From Lysobacterales bacterium (GTDB lineage: Bacteria; Pseudomonadota; Gammaproteobacteria; Xanthomonadales; SZUA-36): a DNA stretch of 64,000 nt. A program made the position numbers and the translations under genes. The notes under the pieces are model-generated. The model did not search any database. It had not been told where the DNA came from and worked only from the letters and a program-made list of their open reading frames with translations. The stretch spans positions 143,725-207,724 of the forward strand of contig JABDLD010000075.1 in NCBI GenBank assembly GCA_013001885.1. Direction: 5' to 3'. Below, one piece after another: positions 6,957 to 16,592 of the stretch (position 1 is the stretch's first letter; each line of letters opens with the position of its first letter).

Positions 6957-7784
6957 TCAGCCATCCAGGAACAAATCTTTCAGAAGCGGCTCGCCGGGCT
7001 TAACCGCATATTTTTCAAAATCGGTGACACCGGTTCCACGCAAGACGTCTTCATCCAGGAAAAAGTTACCGGTGCAAAGGCGAGAATCCTGCCGCAGTAT
7101 TGCATGCGCCGCATCGGCCATGATCTCCTCGGTTCGGCAGTGGTCCGGATTGACCCGGCCTCCGAGCATATTCAGAGCGGCCGTCGCGATGACCGTGCGC
7201 GGCCACAGCGCGTTGAACGCAATCCCCTGACCGCGAAACTCCTGCGCCATCCCCAGTACACACATGCTCATTCCATACTTGGCGATGGTATAGGCCACGT
7301 GGTCCTTGAACCATTTTGGATTCATGTTCAACGGTGGAGCCAGGTTCAGGACGTGCGGGTTAGCCGCTTTCAGGAGATGCGGGACGGCTGCCCTGGACAT
7401 CAGGTAGGTGCCGCGCACATTGGTATCAAACATCAGGTCATAACGCTTCACCGGCAGTTCGAGGGTGCCGCTGAGCATAATGGCGCTGGCGTTGTTCACC
7501 AGAATATCCAGGCCGCCAAACTGACCTGTTGTTTCCGCGACCGCGTTTTCCACCGAAGCTTCGTCGCGCACGTCGAGCCGGATGGCCAGACCGTGTCCTC
7601 CGGCGGCGTCGATTTCCTCAACCGTCGAGTGAATGGTTCCGGGTAATACCGGGTGTTTTTGGTGGGTTTTGGCCGCAACGGCAATATTGGCGCCATCGCG
7701 GGCGGCTTTGAGCGCCATCGCCTTTCCGATGCCGCGAGATGCACCGGTAATGAGCAGGGTTTTCCCGGCCAGATTTGTCCCCAT
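6957..7784 (-). CDS. SDR-family oxidoreductase, HSDL2-like
   Basis: A 275-residue short-chain dehydrogenase/reductase. The Rossmann motif TGASRGIG lies at residues 14-21, NNAS at about 111 and the active-site YTIAK at about 162-166. The stretch NMNPKWFKDHVAYTIAKYGMSMCVLGMAQEF and the later NALWPRTVIATAA place it close to the human HSDL2/bacterial HSDL2-like group, which also has a long insertion after the cofactor site (KTHQKHPVLPGTIHST here). The position that normally carries the catalytic serine (LNLSPPLN in relatives) reads LNLAPPLN, an alanine. It probably acts on lipid-derived carbonyl substrates, by analogy only. It is convergent with hemL and divergent from the DedA fusion gene. Confidence 0.85.
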   Translation of the reverse strand: MGTNLAGKTLLITGASRGIGKAMALKAARDGANIAVAAKTHQKHPVLPGTIHSTVEEIDAAGGHGLAIRLDVRDEASVENAVAETTGQFGGLDILVNNASAIMLSGTLELPVKRYDLMFDTNVRGTYLMSRAAVPHLLKAANPHVLNLAPPLNMNPKWFKDHVAYTIAKYGMSMCVLGMAQEFRGQGIAFNALWPRTVIATAALNMLGGRVNPDHCRTEEIMADAAHAILRQDSRLCTGNFFLDEDVLRGTGVTDFEKYAVKPGEPLLKDLFLDG

Positions 7785-7871
7785 TTCACACCTCTTAAAC
7801 AGACAATGCCGTATTATAACGGCCGACAGGATCGATGCGCCGGAATCTAGAATCAGCCGAGGGAAAACTGC

Positions 7872-9860
7872 TTGGAAACAAGCTGGACACAGGAATTACT
7901 TAACTGGCTCAATACCCATCCGGGATGGGGTGTCGCCATCGTTTTCCTGGTGGCTTTTTTCGAATCGCTGGTTTTAATCGGGATTCTGCTTCCCGGAATC
8001 ATCATTCTGTTTGGCGTGGGTACGCTAATCGGTCTTGGCCTGCTCGAAATGATTCCGATCTGGATGGCCGCCAGCGCCGGCGCTTTTCTCGGAGATACGC
8101 TGAGCTACCTGCTCGGGCACCGCTTTCGCGGCCACCTGCTGGATATCTGGCCCTTTTCCCGGTACCCCACCCTGATGAAGCGAGGCACGCATTTTTTCAA
8201 CACCCATGGCGCGAAGAGCGTTGTCGCCGGGCGATTCATCGGACCCTTGCGGCCGATCATTCCGTCGGTGGCCGGCATGATGGGCATGAAGCCGGCTCGC
8301 TTCCTGGCTGTCGATATTCCGGCCTGCATTACGTGGGCGCCGTCATTCCTGTTGCCGGGCATGTTGTTTGGCGCCTCCCTGGAAGTGGCGTCCGAATATA
8401 CCGGCCGCCTGACGGTGATGCTGGTGATCATCGTCGCCATTTTGTGGACGACATGGTGGGTGATGCGCTCTGTCTACGAGCCCCTCGCCACCCGTTCTGC
8501 GCGCTGGATGCGGCACGGTATCCGCTGGAGCCGACGTCATCCCGTGCTTGGGCGGGTGGCAGGACGCCTGCTCGAGCCCAGCAAGGGAGATGTGCTTTCG
8601 GTCACGATGATGGGCGTCCTGCTGGTGGTGATCGTCTGGGGGCTGGGCATGTTGTTGTTCCTTTCTCCGTTCGCGGACCAGCCTGAGGCACTCGACCGGG
8701 CGGTGCACGACCTGGCACTGTCTTTGCGCAACCACCTGGCAGACCCGTTCATGGTGGCGATTTCACAACTGTCCCGCTGGCCGGTGTCCATCTTTGCAGC
8801 GCTCGCGCTGCTGTTGTGGCTGCTGGGCGCGGGCAGGAAAAACGCTGCACTGCACTGGCTGATCGCCATCGGAGGCGGGGCGTTGCTGCACCTTCTCCTG
8901 TCCTGGGGGCTAAGGACCACACCACAGGTGCTGGAGATGGCGGATCAAACCCTGCAGGGCCCAAGCGCAGCGATGAGCCTGTGCACGGTCGTGCTGTCCT
9001 TCTTCGCCGTGATGGAGGCAGGCGAGTTGCCCCGCCGGCACCGGCAATGGCCATACCTGGTTTCAGCCCTGATCCTGATTCTGCTGATGCTTGCCCGTCT
9101 GTACCTGGGCCTGGAATGGCTCAGTGGCGCACTGATGGGTGTCGCGGTCAGCCTGGCCTGGACGGCAATCGTCGGCATTGCTTACCGCCAGCGGGCAGCC
9201 AGGCGATTCTCGGGCGCCACCGCCAGCCTGATATTTTTCGGCTCGTTTTTTGCTTTGTTCGCCTGGCAGATCAATGCAAACCTGAGCGATGACCTCGCAA
9301 CGCTCGAGGCGCCCACGGTAACCCGGAGTATCGATCGGGATGCCTGGTGGGGTTCCAGCTGGAGAGATTTGCCGGAGGAGCGGACGCAGATGGCGTCTGT
9401 CGCTTCCCGGCAATTCAATGCGCAAATTGCGGCCGATCCGGAACTGGTTGCAAGCCTGCTAGCGCGGGCCGGCTGGAACAGCACGCCGGAGGCGGACTGG
9501 CGCTGGCTGATCCAGGCTTTGAACCCTCAGCCTGACCAGGACAGCCTGCCGTTGCTGGGGCGCGCCTTCGAGGGACGGTCCGAGGAATTGCTGTTGAGCA
9601 AGAACCTGGAGCCGGACGGGCAGCTACTTACGATCAGGCTATGGGATTCCGGGGTCCGGCTCGAGCCCGGCGGTCAGGTGCTTTACGTAGCTCAACTGTC
9701 CGAGGAAAAGCTGGTGCAACGGCTCGGGCTGTTCAGCTACTGGCGTTCAACGCCGCTGGTCCAGGACCGATTCGGACCCATCCGGGATCCGCTCACCCAG
9801 CTGGAGCAAAAGGTCGTGGATGAAAAATTACTGCTGATCCGCTCGTCTCAAGCGGACTGA
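7872..9860 (+). CDS. DedA-PAP2-LssY three-domain membrane protein
   Basis: A 662-residue inner-membrane protein with three parts. Residues about 1-205 form a DedA/VTT domain (FFESLVLIGILLPG, GDTLSYLLGHRFRG, GRFIGPLRPIIPSVAGMMGM), a family linked to lipid scrambling. Residues about 245-450 form a PAP2-like bundle, but its phosphatase motifs are degenerate: PSGH reads PSAA (near 364) and the SR-x5-H-x3-D motif reads ARLYLGLEWLSG (near 407). Residues about 470-655 form an LssY C-terminal domain (MASVASRQFNAQI...LLARAGW). The start is a TTG at 7872, the only plausible one before the first membrane helix. The 3' end overlaps the convergent LON-domain gene by 13 bases. The DedA part is likely functional; the PAP2 part probably not catalytic. 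Confidence 0.85.
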   Translation: METSWTQELLNWLNTHPGWGVAIVFLVAFFESLVLIGILLPGIIILFGVGTLIGLGLLEMIPIWMAASAGAFLGDTLSYLLGHRFRGHLLDIWPFSRYPTLMKRGTHFFNTHGAKSVVAGRFIGPLRPIIPSVAGMMGMKPARFLAVDIPACITWAPSFLLPGMLFGASLEVASEYTGRLTVMLVIIVAILWTTWWVMRSVYEPLATRSARWMRHGIRWSRRHPVLGRVAGRLLEPSKGDVLSVTMMGVLLVVIVWGLGMLLFLSPFADQPEALDRAVHDLALSLRNHLADPFMVAISQLSRWPVSIFAALALLLWLLGAGRKNAALHWLIAIGGGALLHLLLSWGLRTTPQVLEMADQTLQGPSAAMSLCTVVLSFFAVMEAGELPRRHRQWPYLVSALILILLMLARLYLGLEWLSGALMGVAVSLAWTAIVGIAYRQRAARRFSGATASLIFFGSFFALFAWQINANLSDDLATLEAPTVTRSIDRDAWWGSSWRDLPEERTQMASVASRQFNAQIAADPELVASLLARAGWNSTPEADWRWLIQALNPQPDQDSLPLLGRAFEGRSEELLLSKNLEPDGQLLTIRLWDSGVRLEPGGQVLYVAQLSEEKLVQRLGLFSYWRSTPLVQDRFGPIRDPLTQLEQKVVDEKLLLIRSSQAD

Positions 9861-10438
9861 AACCGCGGCATGATCTCCAGCAGGCTCTGCAGGCGCTCGA
9901 CCGGGTCCGTCAGTTCCAGCAGGTGTTGTTTTTCGATGCCGGCCAGCGGCAGTAATTCAGACAGTCGGTAGCCCACCCATGCCGCGTCCTGCAACTGGTC
10001 TGTAGTGTAATCGGGGTACTGTTCAGCCACTTTTTCCATGAATCGGCCCAGTACGTCGCTCAACACCGAGTAGGCTTCCGGGACCGGGCAGTGCGGTGTT
10101 TCCGGCAGCACGTGAATGGCCGCGTGAAACAGCCCGTCTTCCTCCTGCCAAGTGTCCTGCACGAGGAAACGCACCGTGCCGGTTGCCGACACGCCCAGCA
10201 GGCCGTCTTCGAGCGTGTACCAGTCAATGATCTGTGCGTGCGTGCCGACCTGTGCCGTCTTGACTGGCGAAACGGCCTCTTCGCCTTCCCGGATCAGGCA
10301 TACGCCGAACCCCGTGTCGTTGCGGGCGCAGTCCCGGACCATGTCCAGGTAGCGTTGCTCGAAAATCCGTAACGGAAGATAGCCGCCCGGAAACAGCACG
10401 GTGCGCAGGGGAAACAGCGGAATTTCAATCGTGCTCAT
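9848..10438 (-). CDS. LON-domain (substrate-binding domain) protein
   Basis: A 196-residue cytoplasmic protein consisting only of the N-terminal LON domain, without the AAA+ ATPase or protease parts. It starts with the domain hallmark IPLFPLRTVLFPGGYLPLRIFEQRYLDMVRDC and has the central GTHAQI and GLLGVSATGTVRF strands, then a helical C-terminal half. Such stand-alone LON proteins are common in gammaproteobacteria; their role is unclear. Its start overlaps the end of mpl by 14 bases, so it is the last gene of a minus-strand operon adk/membrane protein/mpl/LON. Confidence 0.85.
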   Translation of the reverse strand: MSTIEIPLFPLRTVLFPGGYLPLRIFEQRYLDMVRDCARNDTGFGVCLIREGEEAVSPVKTAQVGTHAQIIDWYTLEDGLLGVSATGTVRFLVQDTWQEEDGLFHAAIHVLPETPHCPVPEAYSVLSDVLGRFMEKVAEQYPDYTTDQLQDAAWVGYRLSELLPLAGIEKQHLLELTDPVERLQSLLEIMPRFQSA

Positions 10439-11792
10439 GATTTTTCAGTCCCTGGCTGAATCGCGAGGGCGCAGAATCGAAACCCCCGTTACTCATGAAA
10501 ATGACGTGGTCTCCGGGTCGCACGGTATCGAGCATCTGGGCCAGCAAGTCGTCACTGCGGGTGACCACGCGGCCGCGGCCGTCAAGCGGGGCCAGTGTTT
10601 CCTGCGGGTCCCAGTCGATGCCTTCGCCCGCCATCAGCCAGACCCGGTCAGCCGGCATCAGTGCGGGCCCCAGCTCATGGAGGTGAACGCCCGCCCGCAT
10701 CGTATTGCTGCGTGGCTCCAGCGCCACGAGCACTCGGGCGTTGCCGACATGCCGCCGCAGACCCTCCAGGGTCAGTCGGATGGCGGTCGGATGATGCGCA
10801 AAATCATCGTATACACGGATATCGTCGGTCGTGGTGACCAGTTCCATTCTTCTTTTTACGCCCCGAAAAACGGCCAGCGCCTCCACTGCCGTCCTGGGCT
10901 CGACACCTGCCGCAACGGCGGCTGCGATAGAAGCACAGGCATTCATCGCGTTATGGCGGCCGCAGTGCGCCCAATCCAGTTGCCCCACGGGCTTTTCCTG
11001 CCGGTAAAAGCGAAGTGAACTGGCGTCCGGTTTCAGCAGTTCGACCCGCCAGTCGGCACCTTCTTCCAGGGAAAACTGCTGCAACTTGCTCCAGCAGCCC
11101 TGGTCGAGCACCGAGTCCAAACGGGAGTCCTGCCCGTTGCTGATAATTGTGCCGTTTCCCGGAATGGTTCGCACCAGATGATGAAACTGGGTCTGGATGG
11201 CATTTATGTCCGGGTAAATATCGGCGTGGTCGAACTCCAGGTTGTTGAGGATCGCGACTTGCGGGCGGTAGTGCACGAACTTCGCGCGTTTGTCGAAAAA
11301 AGCGGTGTCGTACTCATCCGCCTCGACGACAAAATAACGCTCGCCGTCACGGGCCGAAAGACCGAAGTTTTCCGGAACTCCACCAATCAGGAATCCCGGA
11401 GTTTGCCCGGCGTACTCCAGAATCCAGGCGACCATGCTTGCCGTCGTGGTCTTGCCATGCGTTCCTGCAACTGCGATGACGGATTTACCCCGCAGGTAAT
11501 TTTCGCCTAGCCAGCGCGGGCCGGAAGTATAGGGAATACCGCGGTTGAGCACATGCTCAACCGCCGGATTGCCGCGGCTCAGGGCATTGCCCACGACCAC
11601 CAGGTCGGGTTCGGGCTCGAGTTGTTCCGGCGAGTAACCTTCGAACAGCTGGATACCCTCCGCCTCGAGCTGTGTGCTCATTGGGGGATAGGTATGCTGG
11701 TCCGATCCGGACACCCGGTGCCCGGCGCGCTGGGCCAGCAGGGCAACTCCGCCCATGAAGGTTCCGCAAGCACCGAGAATGTGAATATGCAT
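10425..11792 (-). CDS. mpl: UDP-N-acetylmuramate:L-alanyl-gamma-D-glutamyl-meso-diaminopimelate ligase
   Basis: A 455-residue Mur-ligase family enzyme that joins recycled murein tripeptide to UDP-MurNAc, salvaging peptidoglycan fragments in the cytoplasm. It has the N-terminal UDP-binding motif HILGACGTFMGGVALLAQRAGH (residues 4-25), the ATP-binding GTHGKTTTASMV (about 110-121), the long central domain with DEYDTAFFDKRAKFVHY, NLEFDHADIY and the C-terminal DDFAHHPTAI. These distinguish Mpl from MurC. It lies between the adk-linked membrane-protein gene (7 bases upstream) and the LON-domain gene (14-base overlap). Confidence 0.95.
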   Translation of the reverse strand: MHIHILGACGTFMGGVALLAQRAGHRVSGSDQHTYPPMSTQLEAEGIQLFEGYSPEQLEPEPDLVVVGNALSRGNPAVEHVLNRGIPYTSGPRWLGENYLRGKSVIAVAGTHGKTTTASMVAWILEYAGQTPGFLIGGVPENFGLSARDGERYFVVEADEYDTAFFDKRAKFVHYRPQVAILNNLEFDHADIYPDINAIQTQFHHLVRTIPGNGTIISNGQDSRLDSVLDQGCWSKLQQFSLEEGADWRVELLKPDASSLRFYRQEKPVGQLDWAHCGRHNAMNACASIAAAVAAGVEPRTAVEALAVFRGVKRRMELVTTTDDIRVYDDFAHHPTAIRLTLEGLRRHVGNARVLVALEPRSNTMRAGVHLHELGPALMPADRVWLMAGEGIDWDPQETLAPLDGRGRVVTRSDDLLAQMLDTVRPGDHVIFMSNGGFDSAPSRFSQGLKNHEHD

Positions 11793-11799
11793 TATGTTT

Positions 11800-12294
11800 T
11801 TATCCGAATACGGCGTTCAGGAGCACGAAGTTGCCGGCAAAAATCAGTACCGACAAGAGTACCCCAGTGCGCATCCTTACGGACAGCGCGTGACGATAAA
11901 TATGGGCATCGACGGCCAGGCTCCACCCAAACAACGCCAGGTACAACAGGGCGAGGTCCGGTTGCTGACGGGTCGGGTCAACCCGCATCAGCAGAAACAG
12001 CGCAACCAGCCCGAAAATGAAGCCGGTCCCGGCCAGGGCCGTAAGCGTCTGGGGCAGGCGGGCCAGAAATTGTCGACCGTTGAGCAGCACCGCGATCAAC
12101 GTAAACTGAACGCCAATAGCCAGAAGGCTCCTCATGGCGCCATCGGATTCTCCGAGAATCGGGTCGGCTATGAACCCCTGCGCAATGTAAGCGACGGACA
12201 GCGCCACAGCCAGCGTCCAGCCGGGCGGCGCGTCCTGAGGCCCAGACCTCAGCCTGAGCATGTCCAGCAAAGTCAACAGGAACCGGCCCGTCAC
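11800..12294 (-). CDS. Small multi-pass membrane protein of unknown function
   Basis: A 164-residue hydrophobic protein with four predicted membrane helices: about residues 27-44 (LAVALSVAYIAQGFIADP), 54-74, 85-103 (LTALAGTGFIFGLVALFLL) and 115-130, possibly a fifth at the end (TGVLLSVLIFAGNFVLLNAVF). I do not recognise a named family; the layout resembles small YIP1-like or YjeP-like proteins only loosely. It is tightly packed between adk (25 bases) and mpl (7 bases), so it belongs to that operon and may relate to envelope biogenesis. Confidence 0.6.
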   Translation of the reverse strand: MTGRFLLTLLDMLRLRSGPQDAPPGWTLAVALSVAYIAQGFIADPILGESDGAMRSLLAIGVQFTLIAVLLNGRQFLARLPQTLTALAGTGFIFGLVALFLLMRVDPTRQQPDLALLYLALFGWSLAVDAHIYRHALSVRMRTGVLLSVLIFAGNFVLLNAVFG

Positions 12295-12319
12295 GTAAAT
12301 GTAGGCAACAAGGTTTTAC

Positions 12320-12895
12320 TCAGTTTTCTGAGCGTATCTGGAGCACACCCTTGATGCGCTGAAACACTTCTTCAATGGTGCCCTCGCCAAGAACCCGGGA
12401 CAGCAGACCTTTCTGCGCATAGTAGTCGACCACTGGAGCGGTTTGATCTAAATAGACCTTCATCCGGTTGCGCACCACTTCTTCGGTGTCGTCGCTACGG
12501 CCTTCTTCGGCGGCGCGTTTGGCAATACGTCCGATGACCATTTCGACGTCGATATCGATTTGCAGCGCCTCGTCAACCGGCTGTTCCAGCCGATCCAGCA
12601 GCGCATCGAGCGCCCGCGCCTGGGCCAGGTTGCGTGGATAGCCATCCAGAATGAACCCCTCGCTGGCGTCCGGTTGAGAAAGGCGCTGTTCGATCAGGCT
12701 CAGCATGATGTCATCCGACACCAGCTCGCCCCGGTCCATCACGGCCTTGGCCTTTTGCCCAAGTTCTGTGCCGGCCTTGACCGCTGAACGCAACAGCTCA
12801 CCGGTCGAAATATGTGGCAGGCTCAGATCCTTGACCAGCAACGCTGCCTGTGTTCCTTTTCCGGAACCGGGCGCACCCAGCAATACAATTCGCAT
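12320..12895 (-). CDS. adk: Adenylate kinase, short type
   Basis: A 191-residue enzyme catalysing ATP + AMP = 2 ADP. The P-loop GAPGSGKGTQA is at residues 7-17, the AMP-site segment HISTGELLRSAVKAGTELG follows, then FILDGYPRNLAQA (about 84-96) and the LID arginines RIAKRAAEEGRSDD. The LID is the short form without the roughly 27-residue insertion or zinc cysteines found in E. coli Adk, as in xanthomonads and several other gammaproteobacteria. It heads a four-gene minus-strand operon and is divergent from pfp across 92 bases. Confidence 0.96.
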   Translation of the reverse strand: MRIVLLGAPGSGKGTQAALLVKDLSLPHISTGELLRSAVKAGTELGQKAKAVMDRGELVSDDIMLSLIEQRLSQPDASEGFILDGYPRNLAQARALDALLDRLEQPVDEALQIDIDVEMVIGRIAKRAAEEGRSDDTEEVVRNRMKVYLDQTAPVVDYYAQKGLLSRVLGEGTIEEVFQRIKGVLQIRSEN

Positions 12896-12987
12896 AAAAC
12901 GTATTCCGTCTACTAGAATAAGAAAACAACGCTAACCGCTCACAATCCGCAAGTCAATGCGGCCACCACAGCTCTACGGGGAGTCTA

Positions 12988-14253
12988 TTGAATATGAAGA
13001 AAAATATCCTTTACGCTCAGTCAGGAGGAGTCACGCCTGTCATCAATGCAACCGCTTGCGGCGTCATTGAAGCAGGACGTGCAAACCTTGACCGGATTGG
13101 AAAGGTGTATGCCGGCAAAGACGGCATCATCGGTATATTGAAAGAAGAGTTGATCGACACTTCAAAAGAAACGAAGGCCAGCATTAGCGCGCTTCGGCAT
13201 ACGCCAGGTGGAGCGTTTGGGTCATGCCGCTATAAATTGAAAAGTATCGAAGAGAGCAAGCGCGAGTATGAGCGCCTGATCGAGGTTTTGCGCGCACATA
13301 ATATTGGATACTTTCTTTATAACGGCGGCGGAGATTCCTCTGACACGGCGCACAAGGTTTCGCAAATTGGCAAAAAGCTGGGCTTTCCCGTGCAGTGTAT
13401 CGGTGTTCCGAAAACCATCGATAACGACCTGCCGATTACCGACAACTGTCCCGGATTCGGTTCCGTCGCCAAGTACATCGCCGTATCCATCATGGAAGCC
13501 AGCCTGGACGTAGAGTCGATGGCCAGCAGTTCAACCAAGGTTTTCGTTCTTGAAGTCATGGGCCGACACGCGGGCTGGATCGCCGCCGCATCCGGTTTGG
13601 TCGCGCGCGAAGAAGGTGATCCGCCGCACATCATCCTGTTCCCCGAGGTGCCGTTCAAGCAGCGGGAGTTTCTGAAAAAAGTGAAGGCTTCGGTGGAGAA
13701 GTTTGGTTACTGCTCCATCGTCGTTTCCGAGGGTGTGCGGAACAGCAAAGGCAAGTTCCTGGCTGACGCCGGCACCCGTGACGCGTTTGGTCACGCCCAG
13801 TTGGGAGGCGTCGCTCCGGTCGTTGCCAACCTGGTGCGCGAAAAGCTCGGGTACAAGTATCATTGGGCCGTGTCCGATTATCTGCAGCGTTCCGCGCGCC
13901 ATCTCGCCTCCCGGGTCGACGTCGAGCAGGCCTATGCAGTGGGCGAAGCCGCGGTCAGGTTTGCGCTGGCCGGCAAGACCGGTGTGATGCCGGTGATCAA
14001 GCGGGTCTCAGAAAGTCCCTATCGCTGGAAAATTGAAGAGGCCCAGCTCAGCCGTATGGCCAACCGCGAGAAAATGATGCCGAAGAGATACATTGCCGCA
14101 GATGGGATGGGCATTACCGCAGCGGCCAGGCGCTACCTGGCGCCGCTGATTCGCGGTGAAGACTATCCGCCATACGATCGCGACGGTTTGCCCAAATATG
14201 TGAAAATGAAAAAAGTGCTGGCGCAGAAAAAACTGCCGGAATTCGATATTTGA
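12988..14253 (+). CDS. pfp: Pyrophosphate-dependent 6-phosphofructokinase
   Basis: A 421-residue phosphofructokinase that uses PPi rather than ATP, so the step fructose-6-phosphate to fructose-1,6-bisphosphate is reversible. PPi use is read from GGGDSS (about residue 112), where ATP enzymes have GGDGS, and from PKTIDND (about 141), where ATP enzymes have PGTIDND. Other conserved parts are YAQSGGVTPVINATACG at the N terminus and VLEVMGRHAGWIAAASG. The start may be the TTG at 12988 or the ATG two codons later; GGGGAG lies just upstream. It ends at a terminator shared with the convergent hppA, whose product also uses PPi. Confidence 0.93.
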   Translation: MNMKKNILYAQSGGVTPVINATACGVIEAGRANLDRIGKVYAGKDGIIGILKEELIDTSKETKASISALRHTPGGAFGSCRYKLKSIEESKREYERLIEVLRAHNIGYFLYNGGGDSSDTAHKVSQIGKKLGFPVQCIGVPKTIDNDLPITDNCPGFGSVAKYIAVSIMEASLDVESMASSSTKVFVLEVMGRHAGWIAAASGLVAREEGDPPHIILFPEVPFKQREFLKKVKASVEKFGYCSIVVSEGVRNSKGKFLADAGTRDAFGHAQLGGVAPVVANLVREKLGYKYHWAVSDYLQRSARHLASRVDVEQAYAVGEAAVRFALAGKTGVMPVIKRVSESPYRWKIEEAQLSRMANREKMMPKRYIAADGMGITAAARRYLAPLIRGEDYPPYDRDGLPKYVKMKKVLAQKKLPEFDI

Positions 14254-14263
14254 TTCGGCAATC

Positions 14264-14292
14264 AAAAAACCCCGCACCGGGCGGGGTTTTTT
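14264..14292. terminator. Bidirectional terminator between pfp and hppA
   Basis: The stem CCCCGC / GCGGGG with a five-base loop (ACCGG) is flanked by six A residues on the left and six T residues on the right, so it can terminate both strands. It lies 10 bases after the pfp stop and 20 bases after the hppA stop (on the minus strand). Confidence 0.9.
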
Positions 14293-14312
14293 ACAGTTGG
14301 TTTAAAAATCGT

Positions 14313-16442
14313 TCAGCCCAGCAAAATACCGCCGTATTGAACGAAGAACGGCGCAAACACCAGGCTCAGGATTGCGGACAGCTTGATCAGGATATTCAGG
14401 GAGGGGCCTGAAGTATCTTTTAGCGGATCTCCGACGGTATCGCCAACGACTGCAGCCTTGTGTACTTCGGAGCCTTTACCGCCCAGGTTGCCTGCCTCGA
14501 TATACTTCTTGGCATTGTCCCAGGCGCCGCCGCTGTTGGACGAAGCGATAGCGAGCACGCCGCCGGCGACCAGTGAGCCGACCAGGATGCCGGCAACCGA
14601 AGAAACACCGAAAAGGAATCCGGCCAGAATCGGTGTGCCCATGATCAACACGCCCGGCGCGATCATTTCGCGTAACGCGGCCTTGGTGGAGATGGCCACA
14701 CACTGTGCGTAGTTAGGCTCACCGGTGCCTTCCATGATGCCGGGAATGGTTTTGAACTGGTGACGGACTTCTTCGATCATCGCAAACGCTGCCTTGCCGA
14801 CTGATTTCATCGTCATCGCTGTAAACAGGAACGGCAACACCGCCCCAATGAACACGCTGGTGTACACGATGGGATCCAGCAGACTCATGGAGACCGGCTC
14901 TCCCATCAGTTTCTCGGAAGCCGTGATGAAGGCAGCGAACAGGGCCAGTGACGTCAGTATGGCCGCGCCGATGGCAAAACCCTTGCCGATGGCAGCGGTT
15001 GTGTTGCCGGCGGAATCGAGGATATCCGTGCGGCGGCGGACTTCTTTGTCCAACCCGACCATTTCAGCAATGCCGCCGGCATTGTCTGCAACCGGGCCAT
15101 AGGCATCGATGGTCAGCGCAATCACCAGCGTGCCGAGCATGCCCAGGGACGCAATGGCCACGCCGTACATGCCGGCCAGGCCCCAGGAAACGAAAATGCT
15201 GACCGCAATACACAGGTAGGGCAACACCGTACTTTTGTAGCCGAGTGCCAGGCCATAGATGATATTGGTGGCGACACCGGTCTCGCAGGACTTGGCCACT
15301 TCCTTGACGGGATTGTATTTCTCCGACGTGTAATAGCCGGTTAACAGCCCTACCGCCAAACCGGCCACCAGGCCGGAGAGAAAGCACCAGTAAACACCCA
15401 GGGAGGTATAGGTCGCGCCGCCCAACTCAAACGTGGCCGGGATGAGCAGCTTGGTGAAGAAGAACATGACAATGGCCATCAACACGCTGGAGATAATCAG
15501 CAGCTTCATCAGTGCGGGCGCCACGTCGTCCTCGGTCTTGACGCCGACCAGCAGCTTGGTCACCAGGCTGACCGGGATACCGGCGGCGCTGATCAGGATT
15601 GGATACAGCAGCGCGTCGGGGTTGCCGGCAAACACGACGGCGGAGATCACCATCGCGGCGCAGGTGCTCTCGGCACAGGAGCCGAACAGGTCGGCGCCCA
15701 TGCCGGCCACGTCACCCACGTTGTCGCCGACATTGTCCGCGATCACGGCCGGGTTACGGGGGTCATCTTCAGGAATGCCCTGTTCCACCTTGCCCACGAG
15801 GTCCGCGCCCACGTCAGCGGCCTTGGTGAAAATCCCGCCGCCCACGCGCGCAAACAGCGCGATAGTGGAGCCGCCGAGACCGAAGCCGGCAATCACTTCC
15901 ATCAGGATGTGGTTGTTCTCAGGACCGAGATCAGCCAGCAGGAATTTCATCACCACGTAGATAACGACCAGGCCGAGCGTAGCCAGGCCGACCAGGGCGA
16001 AGCCCATCACGGCTCCCGAATTGATGGCGACGTCGAATGCATGCTTGATGTCTTTTTTCGCTGAAACGGTTGTTCGCGCGTTGCCCTGCGTTGCCACTTT
16101 CATGCCAATGTAGCCCGACGCAATGGAGATGGCTCCGCCAAACAGGAAAGCCAGGGCGGTGTAAATGCCTTCCCGAATATCCGGCGTGTGGGTGTCGTCG
16201 ATCAGTATCGCAATGATCGCAGCGAAACTGACCATGAAGATGGCAAGGAACTTGTACTCCTGGCGCAGGAACGCCATCGCGCCTTTGGCAATCGCGCCGT
16301 GGATGAATTTCAGGCGCTTGGCGTCATTTTCTTCCAGCCCCATGGTAAGCGGTACACTGATCACTTTCCTCATATAGAAGAATGCGATGGCCAGACCCAT
16401 AAGCGACAGGGCCGTGGTCACTGTAATCGTTATTCCCGTCAT
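14313..16442 (-). CDS. hppA: Membrane-bound ion-translocating pyrophosphatase, potassium-dependent type
   Basis: An integral inner-membrane enzyme of 709 residues with about 16 helices that couples PPi hydrolysis to ion pumping. Catalytic loops are intact: [20 protein letters not shown] (PPi binding), [19 protein letters not shown] (about residues 225-245) and near the end [12 protein letters not shown]...[25 protein letters not shown]. The diagnostic segment [10 protein letters not shown] (about 480) has alanine where potassium-independent enzymes have lysine (GNTTKA), so this is the potassium-dependent class, which contains both proton and sodium pumps. I cannot decide the ion by eye. It is convergent with pfp, sharing a terminator. 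Confidence 0.95.
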   Translation of the reverse strand: MTGITITVTTALSLMGLAIAFFYMRKVISVPLTMGLEENDAKRLKFIHGAIAKGAMAFLRQEYKFLAIFMVSFAAIIAILIDDTHTPDIREGIYTALAFLFGGAISIASGYIGMKVATQGNARTTVSAKKDIKHAFDVAINSGAVMGFALVGLATLGLVVIYVVMKFLLADLGPENNHILMEVIAGFGLGGSTIALFARVGGGIFTKAADVGADLVGKVEQGIPEDDPRNPAVIADNVGDNVGDVAGMGADLFGSCAESTCAAMVISAVVFAGNPDALLYPILISAAGIPVSLVTKLLVGVKTEDDVAPALMKLLIISSVLMAIVMFFFTKLLIPATFELGGATYTSLGVYWCFLSGLVAGLAVGLLTGYYTSEKYNPVKEVAKSCETGVATNIIYGLALGYKSTVLPYLCIAVSIFVSWGLAGMYGVAIASLGMLGTLVIALTIDAYGPVADNAGGIAEMVGLDKEVRRRTDILDSAGNTTAAIGKGFAIGAAILTSLALFAAFITASEKLMGEPVSMSLLDPIVYTSVFIGAVLPFLFTAMTMKSVGKAAFAMIEEVRHQFKTIPGIMEGTGEPNYAQCVAISTKAALREMIAPGVLIMGTPILAGFLFGVSSVAGILVGSLVAGGVLAIASSNSGGAWDNAKKYIEAGNLGGKGSEVHKAAVVGDTVGDPLKDTSGPSLNILIKLSAILSLVFAPFFVQYGGILLG

Positions 16443-16592
16443 TTGTTATGCACTCCCAAAATTGGTATTTTTCTAAAATCGCGCGCACTTTACCACAAAC
16501 CGCCGGTGGCTTGAGAAGTCAGGGCAACAAAAATGTCCTAAATCAATCGATTAACGGGAGTTGCCGGGCGGTTTCCGAACGCGCGCAAATTC

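Noticed and set aside
16445..16592. A small gene or regulatory RNA between hppA and the P-loop gene
   Set aside because: The 150-base gap has no convincing promoter-terminator pair or conserved structure; it most likely holds the hppA promoter.
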